Positions 1 to 12,072 of a stretch of DNA of 64,000 bases are shown piece after piece. The DNA is from Blastobasis lacticolella (Eukaryota > Arthropoda > Insecta > Lepidoptera > Blastobasidae): positions 15,957,001 to 16,021,000 of the forward strand of contig LR990059.1 of the NCBI GenBank assembly GCA_905147135.1, written 5' to 3'. Position 1 is the stretch's first letter; each line of letters opens with the position of its first letter. The position numbers were made by a program, and so were the translations under genes. The notes beneath the pieces are model-generated. The model searched no databases. It saw nothing but the letters and a program-made list of their open reading frames with translations, and was not told the DNA's origin.

Positions 1-249
1 TGGAGCCAAGTTGTGAAAGGTCAAGCTCAGAAGTGGTGTAGAACCGTTAAGGTATAGGTTAGTTACGGTACCTATAAGTATATCATCACGGGGTGCCATT
101 CGGCTCCCGAGACCATTTAACCAGTCTCAAGACCCCAGCGGAAGACCTTTGTCGTGGCGCGCCCGACAGAATGCTGAGAAGCCAGTAATGGATAAGAATC
201 TAAGGCGGGTCTCACACTATTCAGCGGACGCCTTAAGAACCAAAATGGT

Positions 250-790
250 AGCATAGGTAGTGCGGTTCCTTCCTTCCAGCACTCACGTGATTCACAAGGA
301 CTGTTATAACACACGAAGGTTCGAAAGAACGTTTCTCGCTCGTACGATTCGGACGTGGAATGAGCTCCCAGCCACAGTTGTAGCGACATCTATCGCTCCA
401 CTAGGGAAACTCAACGATACTCACATTACGAGTACACGAACACAAGGTTGGCAAGCATCCGCACATAGATGGCGCTAACCGTCCTGCATCGCGCTAGAGA
501 AATGTGCCAACTTCCACGGCATATATACAACTTCCGACGATCAACTGTTGGACCCTTAGTCCCCTGGTCACAACACCCGGCTAGGTGGGTAGTTACCCTT
601 TTCTACCTTCTCACCATCTTCGCTTGCCAACATTGGCGGCTACCTTATCCCTGCACCGCCAAACAGTGTTTCCTTTGGACTATGACATGGGATCGTTCAA
701 ATGGTATATTAGAGGTCGCTTCAGAGGCGGGCAACGCATTGGTAACTCCCCTGGTGTTGCTGGTGTCCATAGACTTTCCATCAAGTAGCC
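250..790 (+). repeat. Non-LTR retrotransposon 3' end fragments
   Basis: Two short reading-frame remnants carry the C-terminal signature of an insect LINE reverse transcriptase ORF. Near 340-385 the frame reads RTWNELPATV, and near 655-790 it reads a LDYDMGSFK-like end followed by a GNSPGVAGVH-like tail. A diverged copy of the second piece lies at 7085-7270, where the DNA is nearly the same over the codons for LDYD-GSFK. Both are 5'-truncated and not functional. The family (jockey/CR1-like) is inferred from the motif only. Confidence 0.55.
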
Positions 791-1002
791 AGTTTATCTG
801 CCGTATACTTAACATAAAAAAGAAACTACACTTACCATTTGACACGCGTAAAAAGTTAATCCCTTGCCAACTCCTTTGGCAGGCTACTCTTTTTTTTAAT
901 TGGACCAGCTAGGCATTTGACTGCCATCTCACCTGGTGATATTGAATATACATTCGTGTCAGGGGCCAACATGCGATGAACGATCAGTAGGCAGGTACTA
1001 AC

Positions 1003-2591
1003 CAGTCAACAGCACGATCTTGTTGCCGTACAGGAGATCCTTGAACTTCTCGCCAGCCTTCTCCCGATCCTGGAGGTTGGCCATCGTCTTGTGAATCAGG
1101 TGGCCCGTGCGTTTCATCTCCACTATCTCGGCTAAAGCTCTCTGGGAGTGCAGTACGCCGGAATCGTAGAGGTCCCTCGAGTGCTCGTTGGAATTGAAGC
1201 CTGCTGCCTTGGAGACCAGCAGCACGATCAGACCTACTGATTGGAGGTGGCTCTTCGATCCGATTAGGAGGTTCTTGGCGGACTTCAGCAGCGGGTGGTT
1301 GGTACCGACCTGGCGAGGGGAGATTAGTTATTATTGATGAGATGTCGAATATGAGGCCCTACTTAGGTACTTGCCCTACCTATTTTTTAATAAAGATTGG
1401 TTAAATTCTCTGGAAAGGAAAAAACGTACATGATGGTTTTGTATGAGTGAAAAATGTAGTATAAAAAACAACATGCCTTTACCACCCCTACGGAGGGGGT
1501 GTACTCAGCGTAATTTTTTATACGCTTTATTACACCTTAACCTAAATTGTGGAAATAGTGTACTTTTGTAAATTGAGGAAAATTAGTTACCCGATCTAAA
1601 TAGGTACATTATTCATTTTGCATTGTACTACTGAGGAAATTTTGATTGTTTTAAAAATCAACACAATCATATTAATTTGGCTTCCTTTATATTTGCACGT
1701 GGATGGTATACGTCGCCTAGGGTATCTTCGAAACTTTTCCAGAAGGCTTTATCGGTGTCGGCACAGCCGTTTTGAGGAGCATAGACGCTGATGACTTCAT
1801 TGTATTCCCTCAATTTGCGCCTTGATCGCCATTAGTCGATCGCTCACTCTGCTCACCTCCAAGATGCCTTTCCGGAACTCGTCGCCCACCATGATGAACA
1901 GAGACGTGGCCGCTCACTGTGGGCCTTTAACAAAACTCACTGTCACCCTAACGGCGATGGAAAGGGCTATGCTCGGAGTCCCATTACGCGATCGATTCAG
2001 TAATGAGGAGATCCGCAAGCGAACTAACGTCACCGACATTGTCCGAAGGATTGCCAAGCGTAAGTGGCAGTGGGCAGGGTAAATAGCTCGCAGAACAAAT
2101 GCCTGATGGGACAGGAAAGTTCTCGAGTGGCGACCTCGTACCGGAAGACGCAGCGTGGGTAGGCCTCCCATTAGGTGGACCGACGATCTGGTACAGATCG
2201 CAGATACCGGCTGGATGCGTAAGGCGCAAGATCGGACTTGTGGAGATCTCTGGGGGCAGGCCTATGCCTAGCAGTGGGCGCATTCCGGCAGATATGATGA
2301 TGATAACATCCCTTAGCTTAACTATGTTTTTAAAAATTCAAGAATATGTAGTTATCCGCGTCAAGAAGATGCTCATTGTGATACGTACTTACACGCACGA
2401 CCAGAAAACTAACCAGTTTCCTCAAATGTATGGCAGTGTTCGCGATCTCGTCGTTGAAAAGCCACCGGAGGTTGAGGAACGAGGTCGGGTAGCCCACGAC
2501 TTGCTCGGCCTCGCTGACGACGTCCCGCCAGTCTACCTCGGTCTTGGAACCGAGGCCGTCCCAGCGGAACCCTCTAGTTTGCTGATATGAC
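1003..2591 (-). CDS. PDSS2: Polyprenyl (decaprenyl) diphosphate synthase subunit 2, partial (two exons)
   Basis: Subunit 2 of the mitochondrial trans-prenyltransferase that builds the ubiquinone side chain. It works as a heteromer with catalytic subunit PDSS1. Exon A is 2591(or 2581)..2414 and encodes WRDVVSEAEQ, VVGYPTSF and then NTAIHLRKL. Exon B is 1309..1003 and starts VGTNHPLL. It continues through SKAAG, YDSGVLHSQRALAEI and YGNKIVLLTG, all colinear with human PDSS2. Exon A ends in phase 0 at a GTTAGT donor. Exon B has a CAG acceptor, is 307 nt long and ends in phase 1 at GTTAGT. The remaining C-terminal exons should lie beyond the left edge. The 5' exon was not securely found; 9157-9329 is a phase-compatible but unproven candidate. 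The intron between the exons holds RTE LINE pieces. Confidence 0.9.
1690..1905 (-). repeat. RTE-type LINE endonuclease fragment
   Basis: Read on the minus strand with occasional frame changes, this stretch gives a GDEFRKGILEVSRVSDRLM-like segment, then a VISVYAPQNGC-like segment. That is the pattern of the apurinic-type endonuclease domain in RTE LINE ORFs. It is decayed, lies in the PDSS2 intron, and abuts an oppositely oriented C-terminal RT fragment. Confidence 0.6.
1905..2310 (+). repeat. RTE-type LINE 3' end
   Basis: The frame at 1950-2080 encodes a TAMERAMLGVPLRDR-like and KRTNVTDIVRRIAKRKWQWAG-like segment, the conserved C-terminus of lepidopteran RTE reverse transcriptase ORFs. It is followed by remnants of the RWTDDL and GWMRKAQDR portion and a 3' end with GATATGATGATGAT. 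The same 3' end recurs at 24590-24755 and 46680-47065. Confidence 0.7.
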
Positions 2592-5500
2592 CTTGAAGAG
2601 GCAGCATTTCTTTTTAAATAATTACATTAGGCAAGCGTTTGACCACCATCTCAAGTGAAGATAAAGTGTCGGGCTGAGAATGGGTTCGGCCACACGGCTC
2701 AGAGCCGCCATGTACCAATGACTCTTTTCTGATTGTACCTACAATAGTTGAACACTAACCGATGCTCTTAAGGTGAGGGAAAACATTGTGATGAAACCTG
2801 CACATTCAGGCGACTGAATGTGTAACCATGATCCAATCTGTCAAGTTCCACTGTTAACAAGGTCACGGAAGTTAGATGGCAGTCGCTCCACTGTGCTGCC
2901 ACACCTGTATCATAGTCAAGGCGGAAGTCAGGTCCTCGTGTGCGATAGCACAACCGGGACATTAACGCCATTATGATTATTTTTATAAACGTTTCACCAC
3001 CATCTCACTGAAAGGTGTCGATACGGTCGTGGATGGGGTATGCTTGTCTATAAACAGCGTATCTGACTACCCACTCCTGACACATAAACGTAAATCGTTT
3101 AGTCTACTATCTTGCCTTGTGCCAGGTGCCTCTTACACGTTCTTAATTATTTGTAGATACGTCAGTAGATTAAGGACACTTTTGGCTGACTTCCCTTTAA
3201 TCCTTCCGTTGAATAGAAAGTCATTAGGGAAAGCCGATAGAGCCATGAGTATTACAAAGAAAATGTACTTCAAAAAACGACTAGAACTAAAGCGTTAACA
3301 TCTAGTGCAGGTAAGTAGGTGCCTACTAAAACAAACCTTTTACTGCGACAAATTTGACTGGTTGCATTATTATGATCGTTCACACAAACTAAATTTCTTA
3401 GTAGATTTAGGTGCCTACAATATCCAAAAAAAATACGACTGGTCCTCAATAATATTGGCTGTGTATTTAATGAATAAATGGCCATCTTCTCGTACTAATT
3501 AATAGCATGTAGCAAATTACATTAATAATTTACACGGACATTTTAATAATTTACATTCGCGATCATAGATTTCGCGGCGAGGTAATGACCAAAGAGAGTA
3601 TAATCACAAATTGTCACTTGTCATTTTCAGCCATGGAAAGAGTTTTCAGCCCCTTTTCCAGTAAATAGGTGCAATAGTTATTTAATGGAACAGCGTTAGT
3701 CCGACTCGTATCGTTAGCGAGGCGCGAGAAGTACCGGGTTCGAATCCCACTGCTGCCATATACCAATGACTCTTTAGTTATGTACGTTAGTTGATCTTGA
3801 ACCGATACGGTGAGGGAAAACATTGTGATGATACCTGCATATTCAGGCGAGTGAATGTGTAACCATGATCTAGTCAGGTTCCCTGTTAACAGGGTCAGAT
3901 GGCAGTCGCTCCACTGTAATTACCTGATCGGCCAAATCCTGGACCATGGTCAAGGCAGCCCGGACCCCAAACCCTGGCACTCACTTGCACAACCGGGCCA
4001 TTAACGCCAACGATAATGAGGTTGCATTAATTATGAACCAAAAAGGTCACGTGGTGTGTAGTTTTCGTATGGACTTAATGTTATACATTTTTTATTCGGC
4101 TCGAAGGACACCGGCTGTGTGGTGTCCGGCAAAGTAGAATAGCACCAACCCCTTACACTCGTGGGTGTCGTACAAGGCGACTAATGTTTTCGAGACAAAA
4201 GATCTAAGCGCCTCCGTTGACTGGAAAATGGGCAGCAGCGTTTTCCATTGTTATATTATAACACTGCGATCTCCAACCCGCCTGCCAAGCGTGGAGATTA
4301 TGGCAATAACCTCCCTTTTCGTGAGAGAGGCCCTAAGTCCTGCAGTGGACTGTTGTGGGCTGTGATGATGATGAAAGACCAAAATGTACGAACAGGACCG
4401 TAGGTACATCAATTGCTATACTAGGGTTGCTAATGGTTGTAAATTGCTAATTGTGATGCTAAGAATGAAAAGTCCAAACACACTGATTTCTTTAAGTAAT
4501 ATAGGTTCGAAAATACCGTCGATGAGAGATATCTCATCCAGTGGTATTCATGGAATTTGTGACAAGTATTTAGTTCCTACTGGTGTACCATTGACGGAAT
4601 CCCTGGATAAATTGGTGTAAATCTTCACGCCTGTAAATCTAAAAAAAATAGATCTCAAAACAACAGTTCTCACTTCTCATTACAAAAATTCAAATTCAAA
4701 TTCGAAAAGCGAACGCCGAGTTGCCGCAATTAAAAAAGGCATACGCTATCATTAAAGCTAAATGTTTAATCGTTTGCCCGCTGGTAATTACAATACTGAA
4801 TAAAACGTTTATTTAAAGAAAATGGAGAGATAGAAATATTCTTGGGCTTATTTTTATAATTACAGACACCCTTCGATGGAATCGGATTCTTTTTTATCTT
4901 TTAATCCTCCGGTTTTGATCTTGCGGACGGATGCATCAATTCCACACAAATTGTTTGAACTTGTTATGTTATTACTATCCCTTTTATAATAGGGCTCGTC
5001 TTTCTATATGTGTTTACCCAAACTTATTATTTTATTGACAATGTTTGCTATAGAAAGTTCTATTATTTGATGATCTAGGTTAACTTATTTCACAGAGAAA
5101 AGCAAAATGTTGTGCGGAAGCTTGCCTTTAAGTAGGTATTTATTTATTACTAGTGGACCCGGCGCGACTTCATTCGCGTAGCGTTCTAACCCTACACCAG
5201 CCTACCCTTAGTTCTACCCTACCCTACACCTACCCTTTAGTATTTTAACTTATTTTGATTTCTATATTTGGAATTGTCATTATTTTATGTCCCTATGTCC
5301 TTACTAACACCATGAGTTAGGTAGGTACAGCCACATGCAGAGAGAACAGACACCCCACCATACACAAAGTAAGCAATTTATTCATTAGTACCGAGGGTCT
5401 GGTGATCTTTGAGACATATGTTTATTACCGAGTGCGGACACTAGTCTCTCACAGGTTCTACTGTAAGTTAAATTGAACTGTTACTGTCTAGATAATTATA

Positions 5501-5744
5501 ATTAATATAATAATAATATTTTATTATAACTCTGCAGTAGCTGTTCTTGTTTGTTGATAAAGAGCACCGTCTTTACCGATTAGAGACGACCCCATGTGGA
5601 GACTCCATGGTCGAGTTGAATTTTATGGACGTTGTAAGTGAAACCCACGAATTATCGATACTCCGTCAAAAACATCGGTCAGACTATAGCTGATTTGTGC
5701 TAGAGGTAGTATCCATATTGTGTTGTAGTAGTTAGGTAGGTATT

Positions 5745-6108
5745 ATAGAGCGTCGGTGGCCGAGCGGTTAGAGTATCCGACTCGTAAGCCAGAGGTCCCG
5801 GGTTCGAATCCCGCGCCGGCCATGTACCAATGACTGTTGTCTGAGTTATGTACATTAGTTGAATACTAACCGATGCTCTTACGGTGAGGGAAAATCATCG
5901 TGATAAAACCTGCACATTCAGGCGTTTGGAATTGTAACCATGATCCAATCTGGTCAGGTTCCCCTGGTAGCAGGGTCATGGAGGTCAGATGGCAGTCGCT
6001 CCACTATAATTACCTGACCTACCAATTCCTGGATCATGGCCACGGCGGACCCCGGACCCTCGTGCGCGACAGCACAACCGGGACATTAACGCCAAGACGA
6101 TGATGATG
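5745..6108 (+). mobile_element. Full-length tRNA-derived SINE with target-site duplication
   Basis: The head has pol III promoter boxes: an A box around GTGGCCGAGCGG and a B box GGTTCGAATCC. It folds like a tRNA and is followed by a roughly 280 bp body and a GATGATGATG tail. A 15 bp direct repeat, AGTTAGGTAGGTATT, flanks it at 5730-5744 and 6109-6123, as expected for target-primed insertion. Other copies lie at about 2705-2975, 3690-4020, 11540-11945 (minus), 22780-23465 (minus, interrupted), 26201-26545, 36698-37285 (interrupted), 44815-44900 (fragment) and 58947-59260 (minus). Movement would depend on a partner LINE; which one is not shown. Confidence 0.85.
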
Positions 6109-7084
6109 AGTTAGGTAGGTATTTTAGTACTTTTTTTTTGTTATATGTTGTGCTTTTCTACACGCAAAACGCGATACGTATGTATTCCTGTATAGCAAAA
6201 CACGTGGCAAGTTTCTGCGTAATAGTTTGGTGGTTACGTAATACCTACTAATAATAATTAATAGGTATTGTGATAGTTAGGGTGTATTTGTTACCTCTTC
6301 ACGCATTAACGGATTTAACTGATACCATATTCCCACATTCACGACTATACCAGCCGGTCTAGCCATCTTTGACATCTTCGCTTGCGTGATGCGTGTATGA
6401 TGGAAAAAAGGCAGGTCGAAATTCGACTATTTCTACCAACATCTACATTGACTCTGATTGTGTAGGATCATCCGCCGATCCGCCTCCTTTGTACACCGAA
6501 AGTACGTGAATTGTCTATGTCGGATAACGTTAGCTTATGTCAAATTCTATACATTTTTTCTACCACAATCGATTGTAGATTAACGAAACCTCTTGGCTAA
6601 GGTCGCAGGTACCTACAAAATGCTCGTTTACATCTTCTTTACAAAAATACCTTACTTAGCTATGCATGCTTAAACCTACTTAGGTATATACCTCACACAT
6701 ACGTCATTGTTTACTTATTTATGTGCTTCCCATCAAACAACCTCTAATGACGGTTATGTCCTGCAAACGACCCATTTTTTATTTACCCCGGCGCTGTGCG
6801 GTCATAATTTCGAAAATGGAATACGATTTACGAGCGCAACCCAGTAGGCTGCCGGCACCGCCCACCTATTATCTTTAGCTTTTTTACTTTAAAAAAGGAC
6901 TTTGTATCGGACGCAAGAATTAATAAACTAAAAGTAGGTAGGTAACTAACAGCATACAGGTATGATTGACTAATGAATTTATTGCTCCCTTTTCTATCAT
7001 AGCGTAGGTAGAGATTAGCAAACGAAAGCGTCCCTTGAACTTTCAATTTAGAAAGTACAGCTCGCAATCAATAATGTGAAAATT

Positions 7085-7270
7085 CGGATGTGGAGTCAGC
7101 TCCCAGCCACAGTGTTTGCTTTGGACTACGATATAGGATCGTTCAAGAGGTATGTTAGAGATTAACATTGGTAGCAGGGCAACAAGGGCAACGCATTGGT
7201 AGCGCCCCTGGTGTTGCTGTCCATAGCGGCGCTGACCATCCATCAGATGGCCCACAAGCCTGTTTGTCTG
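7085..7270 (+). repeat. Non-LTR retrotransposon 3' end fragment, second copy
   Basis: Near-identical over its first part to 655-790. It reads LDYDIGSFKR followed by a decayed tail and a short oligo-A run at 7283. It is a 5'-truncated, non-coding remnant. Confidence 0.5.
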
Positions 7271-7944
7271 CCGTATTACTTAAAAAAAAACTTAAAGTCG
7301 TTCACTATGTTCAGAGCCCAAAGACCAGTCGAGTGGATGTGATTGATACCATCATCATCATCCAAGCGGTCAATCCTGGCTTATGCCAGGGTCCGCTTTG
7401 CTACACTCCCTTGTCCACTTCACCCGGTCTTGGGCAAAGAGTTTAACCTACATGAAAAAGAGCACACTTTTATTTGCCGGACTCTACCTACCCACTAAAA
7501 TTACTTACCTACCTATATTCTAACCGACTATACAAAAGTATCCGTCTTTGTCCACAACTTTTTAGTAAACGCATGAGTTTTTCATGAAAAAACAACATGC
7601 AAAAACGCGGGAAAGACGCGCCGAACAGGATGTCGCGTCGCCATATTTTGTATTTCGATGGTACTTCTTTCTCGCGCGCCGCCGTTTGATTTACTGCGTG
7701 CTTGCCGGACGTGGATTAGATAGATGTTTTGAAATTGAATTTTTAACGGACATCATTGCGAAGTTGACAGCCGTGGGGAGTTCTTTTCAGAATACTATCA
7801 ATTCGATTTCGTTCTTAAGGGAACGGGATTTCCTAAGTAGGGTTTTGTAGTGTGTCAGGTGATCATTTGCATAAATGACACTATTTCCGCCAAGACCCAC
7901 AGGCGAATACCTTATCTGTAATAACCTGTATACCTTCATCTTCA

Positions 7945-8365
7945 CAGCCCATATCAGTCCACTGCTGAACTTAGGGCCTCTCCCACGAAAGGGGAGGTTA
8001 TTGCAATTGGCACGCTTGGCAGGCTGGCTGGAGATCGCAGTGTTACAAATATAACAATGGAAAACGCTGCTGCCCATTTTACAGTCTGTAGAGACACTAG
8101 ATCTTTTGCCTCGAGTACATTAGTCGCCTCGTACGACACCCACGAGCGTAAGGGTTTTTTTTATTCCACTAAGGTGGCAAACAAGCTTACGGCCTGCCTG
8201 ATGGTAAACAGTCACCGCAGCCTATGGACGTTTGCAATACCAGGGGCATTACCCACGCATTGCCGACCCCGTAAAAGCCTTTTTACCCCTTTGTTGAAGA
8301 ACTCCATGTTGTGTGTATGTTGTTGTGGGTTGGTGCTATTCTACTCTGCCGGGTACCACACGACG
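7945..8365 (+). repeat. Interspersed repeat interrupted by a second repeat
   Basis: The outer repeat runs from the 'ctgaacttagggcctctccc' region to 'ttctactctgccggg'. At 8158-8310 it is split by another dispersed family ('ggtggcaaacaagcttacgg' and following). Uninterrupted outer copies occur at 17930-18130 and 35765-36030, a reversed one at 4125-4375, and a degraded one at 60060-60260. The inner family recurs at 8752-9030 and 11128-11440, with minus-strand ends at 28930-29000 and 32925-32990. The nesting shows the inner family moved later here. Confidence 0.65.
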
Positions 8366-8751
8366 AATACCTTGCTGCAGCAAATAAAATCCTATAGCTC
8401 GCAAGGGTTCCTCGTTAGACTCTGAATGTACCTACGTTGATGATTAAGTTGTAAGTACAGGAAATCGAGGACATGGCCTAACACTCTAACTGATTTGACG
8501 TTAAACGATATGGATGGCACAACCATAGCGGACGCTTGGACTTATTAAGATGGCGCGTTTTCTGTAGGTATAGCCGAAATAAGGTGCAGTTGTTGCTATA
8601 AAACCACATTCTATATTTTACTCACTCATGACACCTCATGACGAGCTCTACTTTAAGTTGCCCATAGGTGGTAGTGCAAATACGCAAACCTGAATTAGAG
8701 ATAGGTAGGTAGTATTATAATCAATACGAGTAGGTATCATCATTATTTATT

Positions 8752-9030
8752 TATGCCACGAAGGTGGCAAACAAGCTTACGGTCTGCCTGATGCTAAGCA
8801 GTCACCGCAGCCTATGGACGTTTGCAATACCAGGACATCACCCACCCACGCGTTGCCGTAAAACCTTTTCACACCTTTCATAAAGAACTCCATGTTGTAC
8901 TCTAAAGGGAAACCGCTCCAGGTAGTTCATTCTATAATCTTAGTATGTTTGGGAGAAAGTTGCTTTGGAACCGCACAGTTCGCGACCAATTTGGTTCCAA
9001 GGTGTGAGAATGAACTACCTGTCGGTGGTG
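8752..9030 (+). repeat. Dispersed repeat copy ('aaggtggcaaacaagcttac' family)
   Basis: Closely matches the insert at 8158-8310 and the copy at 11128-11440, including the segment on caching phrases 'cagtcaccgcagcctatgga' and 'gaactccatgttgta'. Short ORFs in it are not conserved between copies. Confidence 0.65.
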
Positions 9031-9156
9031 CATGCGGTAGGTAGATAGCAGCCATAAATGAAAATAACTATGATTCTGATTAATATTATTCATAGCGAGT
9101 TTCCACCAGGGCAATTCCGCTCGCTCGCCACAATTGTTTCATCAAAACTTACCTAC

Positions 9157-9329
9157 CTGCATTTATAGCACATCAGGGCTCCATATAGCCATGACAATGC
9201 CACTGTAAATAGAGCAAAACCCACCGCTGTGGAGGGATCGGCATCAGTTTGCGAGCGGCTGCGACATTTAAATGTGCTGGCGGCACTTTTGCGCGCCAGC
9301 ATTTGCATGAGATCGACGCGATCGGCCAT
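9157..9329 (-). CDS. Orphan first-exon candidate, small membrane-type segment
   Basis: I do not recognise this protein. The ATG at 9329 sits in a favourable CAACATGGC context. It opens a 57-codon frame beginning MADRVDLMQMLARK, with a basic Arg/Ser-rich stretch and then one hydrophobic segment, AVGFALFTVALSWLYGALM. The frame runs into AG|GTAGGT at 9157/9156, a strong donor, leaving phase 2. Base composition is more GC-rich than the flanks. It is phase-compatible with PDSS2 exon A if that exon starts at 2591, but no homology supports this join and no other downstream exon was found. It may also be a one-exon small ORF ending at the TAG just after the donor, or noncoding. Confidence 0.3.
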
Positions 9330-12036
9330 GTTGCTTTTTTTGCCGCCACAATGCTCGGAAGCTTGTGGCACACTGAGTTATATTCCTAATATTAAACGAA
9401 GAGTAATTAAGTACTTGGCCAGAGTTACTTATTTGCGGGGGCAGAGACGATGGGGTTCTGGGCGCTGAGTGCTCGAAAAATCATCCAGGTCTTATCTGCA
9501 CGTCTGATAGAGACCACTGGAGACCCACGCATACCTTGCATTGGCTAGCGCATACATTATCTGGGGCTGCACTTGAGTTTGGCCATCCAAAGAGGTAACG
9601 GCGCAAGCCTATAGGAACACTTCGATCGAATCCCAATACACTTTGGCTAGCTGGTACATAGATCGGCTTGTCGTCGCAACTTATAAGAGGAGCAAATAAA
9701 TGATTGACTTGATTTAGACTTACAGTTAGTACCTACCTACCTGCCTAGTTGGCAGTTTTGCTATAAACCTACAAAAAATGTACCTACTCAGAACTGCCTT
9801 TCTACCTAGCATAGACCCAGTCGTGAAACGTGGGACAATGTAATTATTGCACACGATTCAAATTAAAATCCAAATAAACAAGAAAACAGTAATAACCGCC
9901 GCCTATGCACATCAGCAACAGCAGAACCGTCACCAATGCATTTCCCCCCTTTAATGTGACTTAACAAAGCTATTGAAGAATCATGTCAGAGACCATAACC
10001 TAACCGACAAAAAAAGTCGGATAAACCCCGACAAAGTTTACTGAAACTCAAATATTTACTAAACTACAGAACCGGTTGTAATGAAACAAAGCTAAGAACC
10101 ATCTCAATTATACTGGCTTTCAAACAGAGAAAACCGCATCTAGATAGGTGCATCCGATCAGGAGCTACGACGACACTGACAGACATACAAAGCCACACAT
10201 GAACAGATACACACATCAAACTAACAGCACCCCTCTTTTTTCGTCGAAGGTTAAATAGAAACAGCGGCTCACTCCGCAACCATCGAAGTACCTACATAAA
10301 TATTCAAATGCATTAACATTTCCCTCACAAACGTCCGCTCAGTGTACGACTTACCTTCCCACACAAAAATCTTGTTGCGCGTTTTTGCCGCTTCATTTAT
10401 TCGGTAGCGGCAAAGCAAAGGGATCTTTCCCCGTCCGGTTTTGTTTGTCATACACCGCGAGGCAAAGGCTGGCTCGGTATTGATGCCTATCAAACATGAT
10501 GCCCTATTTTAATTGGATTCGTCGTGCGTGCGTTCAATGCCCATTTCGAATAGGTACCTCTATAGATATAAGTAGGTACGACAATCAGACTTAGTAGGTA
10601 TCTAACTAACTTACCGGCTCTTGTCGGAAAACCCCCGACAGTTTAAACTATTGAACAAATTTTAAGGAAATAAAGATAAAATAAGATAAGTAGTGCCTGT
10701 TGTGTCGTCTATATGTATGATGTTTCTCTATGTATTTTACTGGGGGCAATATAATGTTAAATAAAATAAATAAATAAATAAGACGATTAAACTGGCTTCC
10801 AAATGAAAAAAATTGCATCGAAATCGATCCAGCCGTGGAGATACAGCACCACAAGCATCCTGTGTACAGACCTATTAGCAAGTAGCCGAAATCAGAAAGA
10901 ACGCCCCCGTTTTGAAAAGCTTCACGTCATCGAGTTGATGTTTGACTACCACGACCTCGTCTAAGTGCCAAATTATCCTTGTCTAGCACCGTAAACAGTT
11001 ATTAGAAATTACTAGAATCTTTTTACGTCAGCCGCGATGTTTGTCTACGCTCTCGGGCCATTAAATTGGCCGTGTAACCAGCAAAATAAACTCCTCTACT
11101 TAAAGAATTTTTAAAGGTTTTAAAGGACACTAAGGTGGCAAAAAAGCTTATGGCCTGCCTGAGGGAAAGCAGTCACCGCAGCCTATGGACGTTTGCAATC
11201 CAGGGGCATCCCCACGCCTTGCTGACCCCGTAAAAACCTTTTCACCCCTTTCTTGAAGAACTCCATGTTGTACTCCCCAGGGAAAACCTCTCCAAGTAGT
11301 TAATTCCACAACCTTAGTGTGCGTAGGAGAAAGTTCCTTTGGAACCGCACAGTTCGCAGCCAATTTAGCTCCAATGTGTGAAGATGAACTCCCTGTCTGT
11401 GGCGAACGGATAAAGTACAAGTGTCTATTTCCTAGGTCGACCATATCGGACATAGGTAGGTCAATCGAACTAGGATTATGCATATAATTCGTACCAAATA
11501 GATTGGCAATCATCACCTTCCCCCGTCCCTGTCTTCATGTCCCGGTTGTGCTCTCGCGTACGAGGGCCCGGGGTCCGCCTTGACCATGATCCAGGATTTG
11601 GCAGATCAGATAATTACAGTGGAGCGACTGTCATCTGACCTCCGTGACCCTGCTACTCCGAGAACCTGACCATAGTGAATCATTGGTTACACATTCAGGC
11701 GACCAAAGGTTTCAGCAGGTTTCATCACGATGTTCTCCCTCATCGTACAAGCATCGGTTAGTATTCAACAATGAATGTAGCTATGTACATGGACCTTATT
11801 CTATTAGCAATACATTCCACTTTAATTTGCTCTCCCGCTTTATAACTCAGTTTTCTGAGTTGAGTCATTGATAAATGGCCACAGTGGGATTTGAACCCGG
11901 TAACTCTCGCTTACGAGTCGGATACCTTAACCATCCATCGACATTTTCTCATGTGATTATTCCCCAAATGAACTGCAAACCCTCCACAATGGGCCCCAAT
12001 AAAACAAAAAACTTCCTTACACAGTAAGTAATTATA
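9330..12036. other. Gene-poor interval between orphan exon and EXOSC5
   Basis: Contains a decayed frame near 9466-9620 that resembles a transposon-protein remnant, LINE-type 3' ends with TAAA repeats (around 10690-10790), a dispersed repeat (11128-11440) and a minus-strand SINE (11540-11945). I see no conserved exon. Confidence 0.5.
11540..11945 (-). mobile_element. tRNA-derived SINE copy
   Basis: Reversed copy of the family at 5745-6108. The tRNA-like head is at the right end (GGGATTTGAACCC, TTACGAGTCGGATA) and the tail is near 11540. About 70 bp of unrelated sequence appears inserted around 11790-11850, so the copy is broken. Confidence 0.7.
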
Positions 12037-12042
12037 TTTATT
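12037..12042 (-). terminator. EXOSC5 polyadenylation signal AATAAA
   Basis: Minus-strand AATAAA, about 30 bp beyond the EXOSC5 stop codon at 12073-12075. This suggests a very short 3' UTR. Confidence 0.65.
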
Positions 12043-12072
12043 CCATACACTAGAATTTATAACCGATTCCCA

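Larger units (their letters stand above)
2592..9156. other. Repeat-rich gene-poor interval
   Basis: No conserved coding exon was recognised here. Identified contents are tRNA-headed SINE copies (2705-2975, 3690-4020, 5745-6108), an interspersed repeat that recurs at 7945, 17930, 35765 and 60060 (here 4125-4375, reversed), a LINE end (7085-7270), and a nested repeat pair (7945-8365). Between 4630 and 5730, and between 6130 and 7080, the DNA is AT-rich with frequent TAGGTA-type short motifs. I see nothing there that supports a gene. Confidence 0.6.

Noticed and set aside
5745..5822. tRNA gene (A and B boxes, possible CGT anticodon loop)
   Set aside because: The tRNA-like sequence is fused to a 280 bp body with GATGAT tail and flanked by a target duplication, and several similar heads occur in the window; it is a SINE.
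9466..9620. Coding exon (frame with LSARLIETTGDPR)
   Set aside because: Contains stops within about 35 codons, resembles transposon protein remnants and lacks splice sites.
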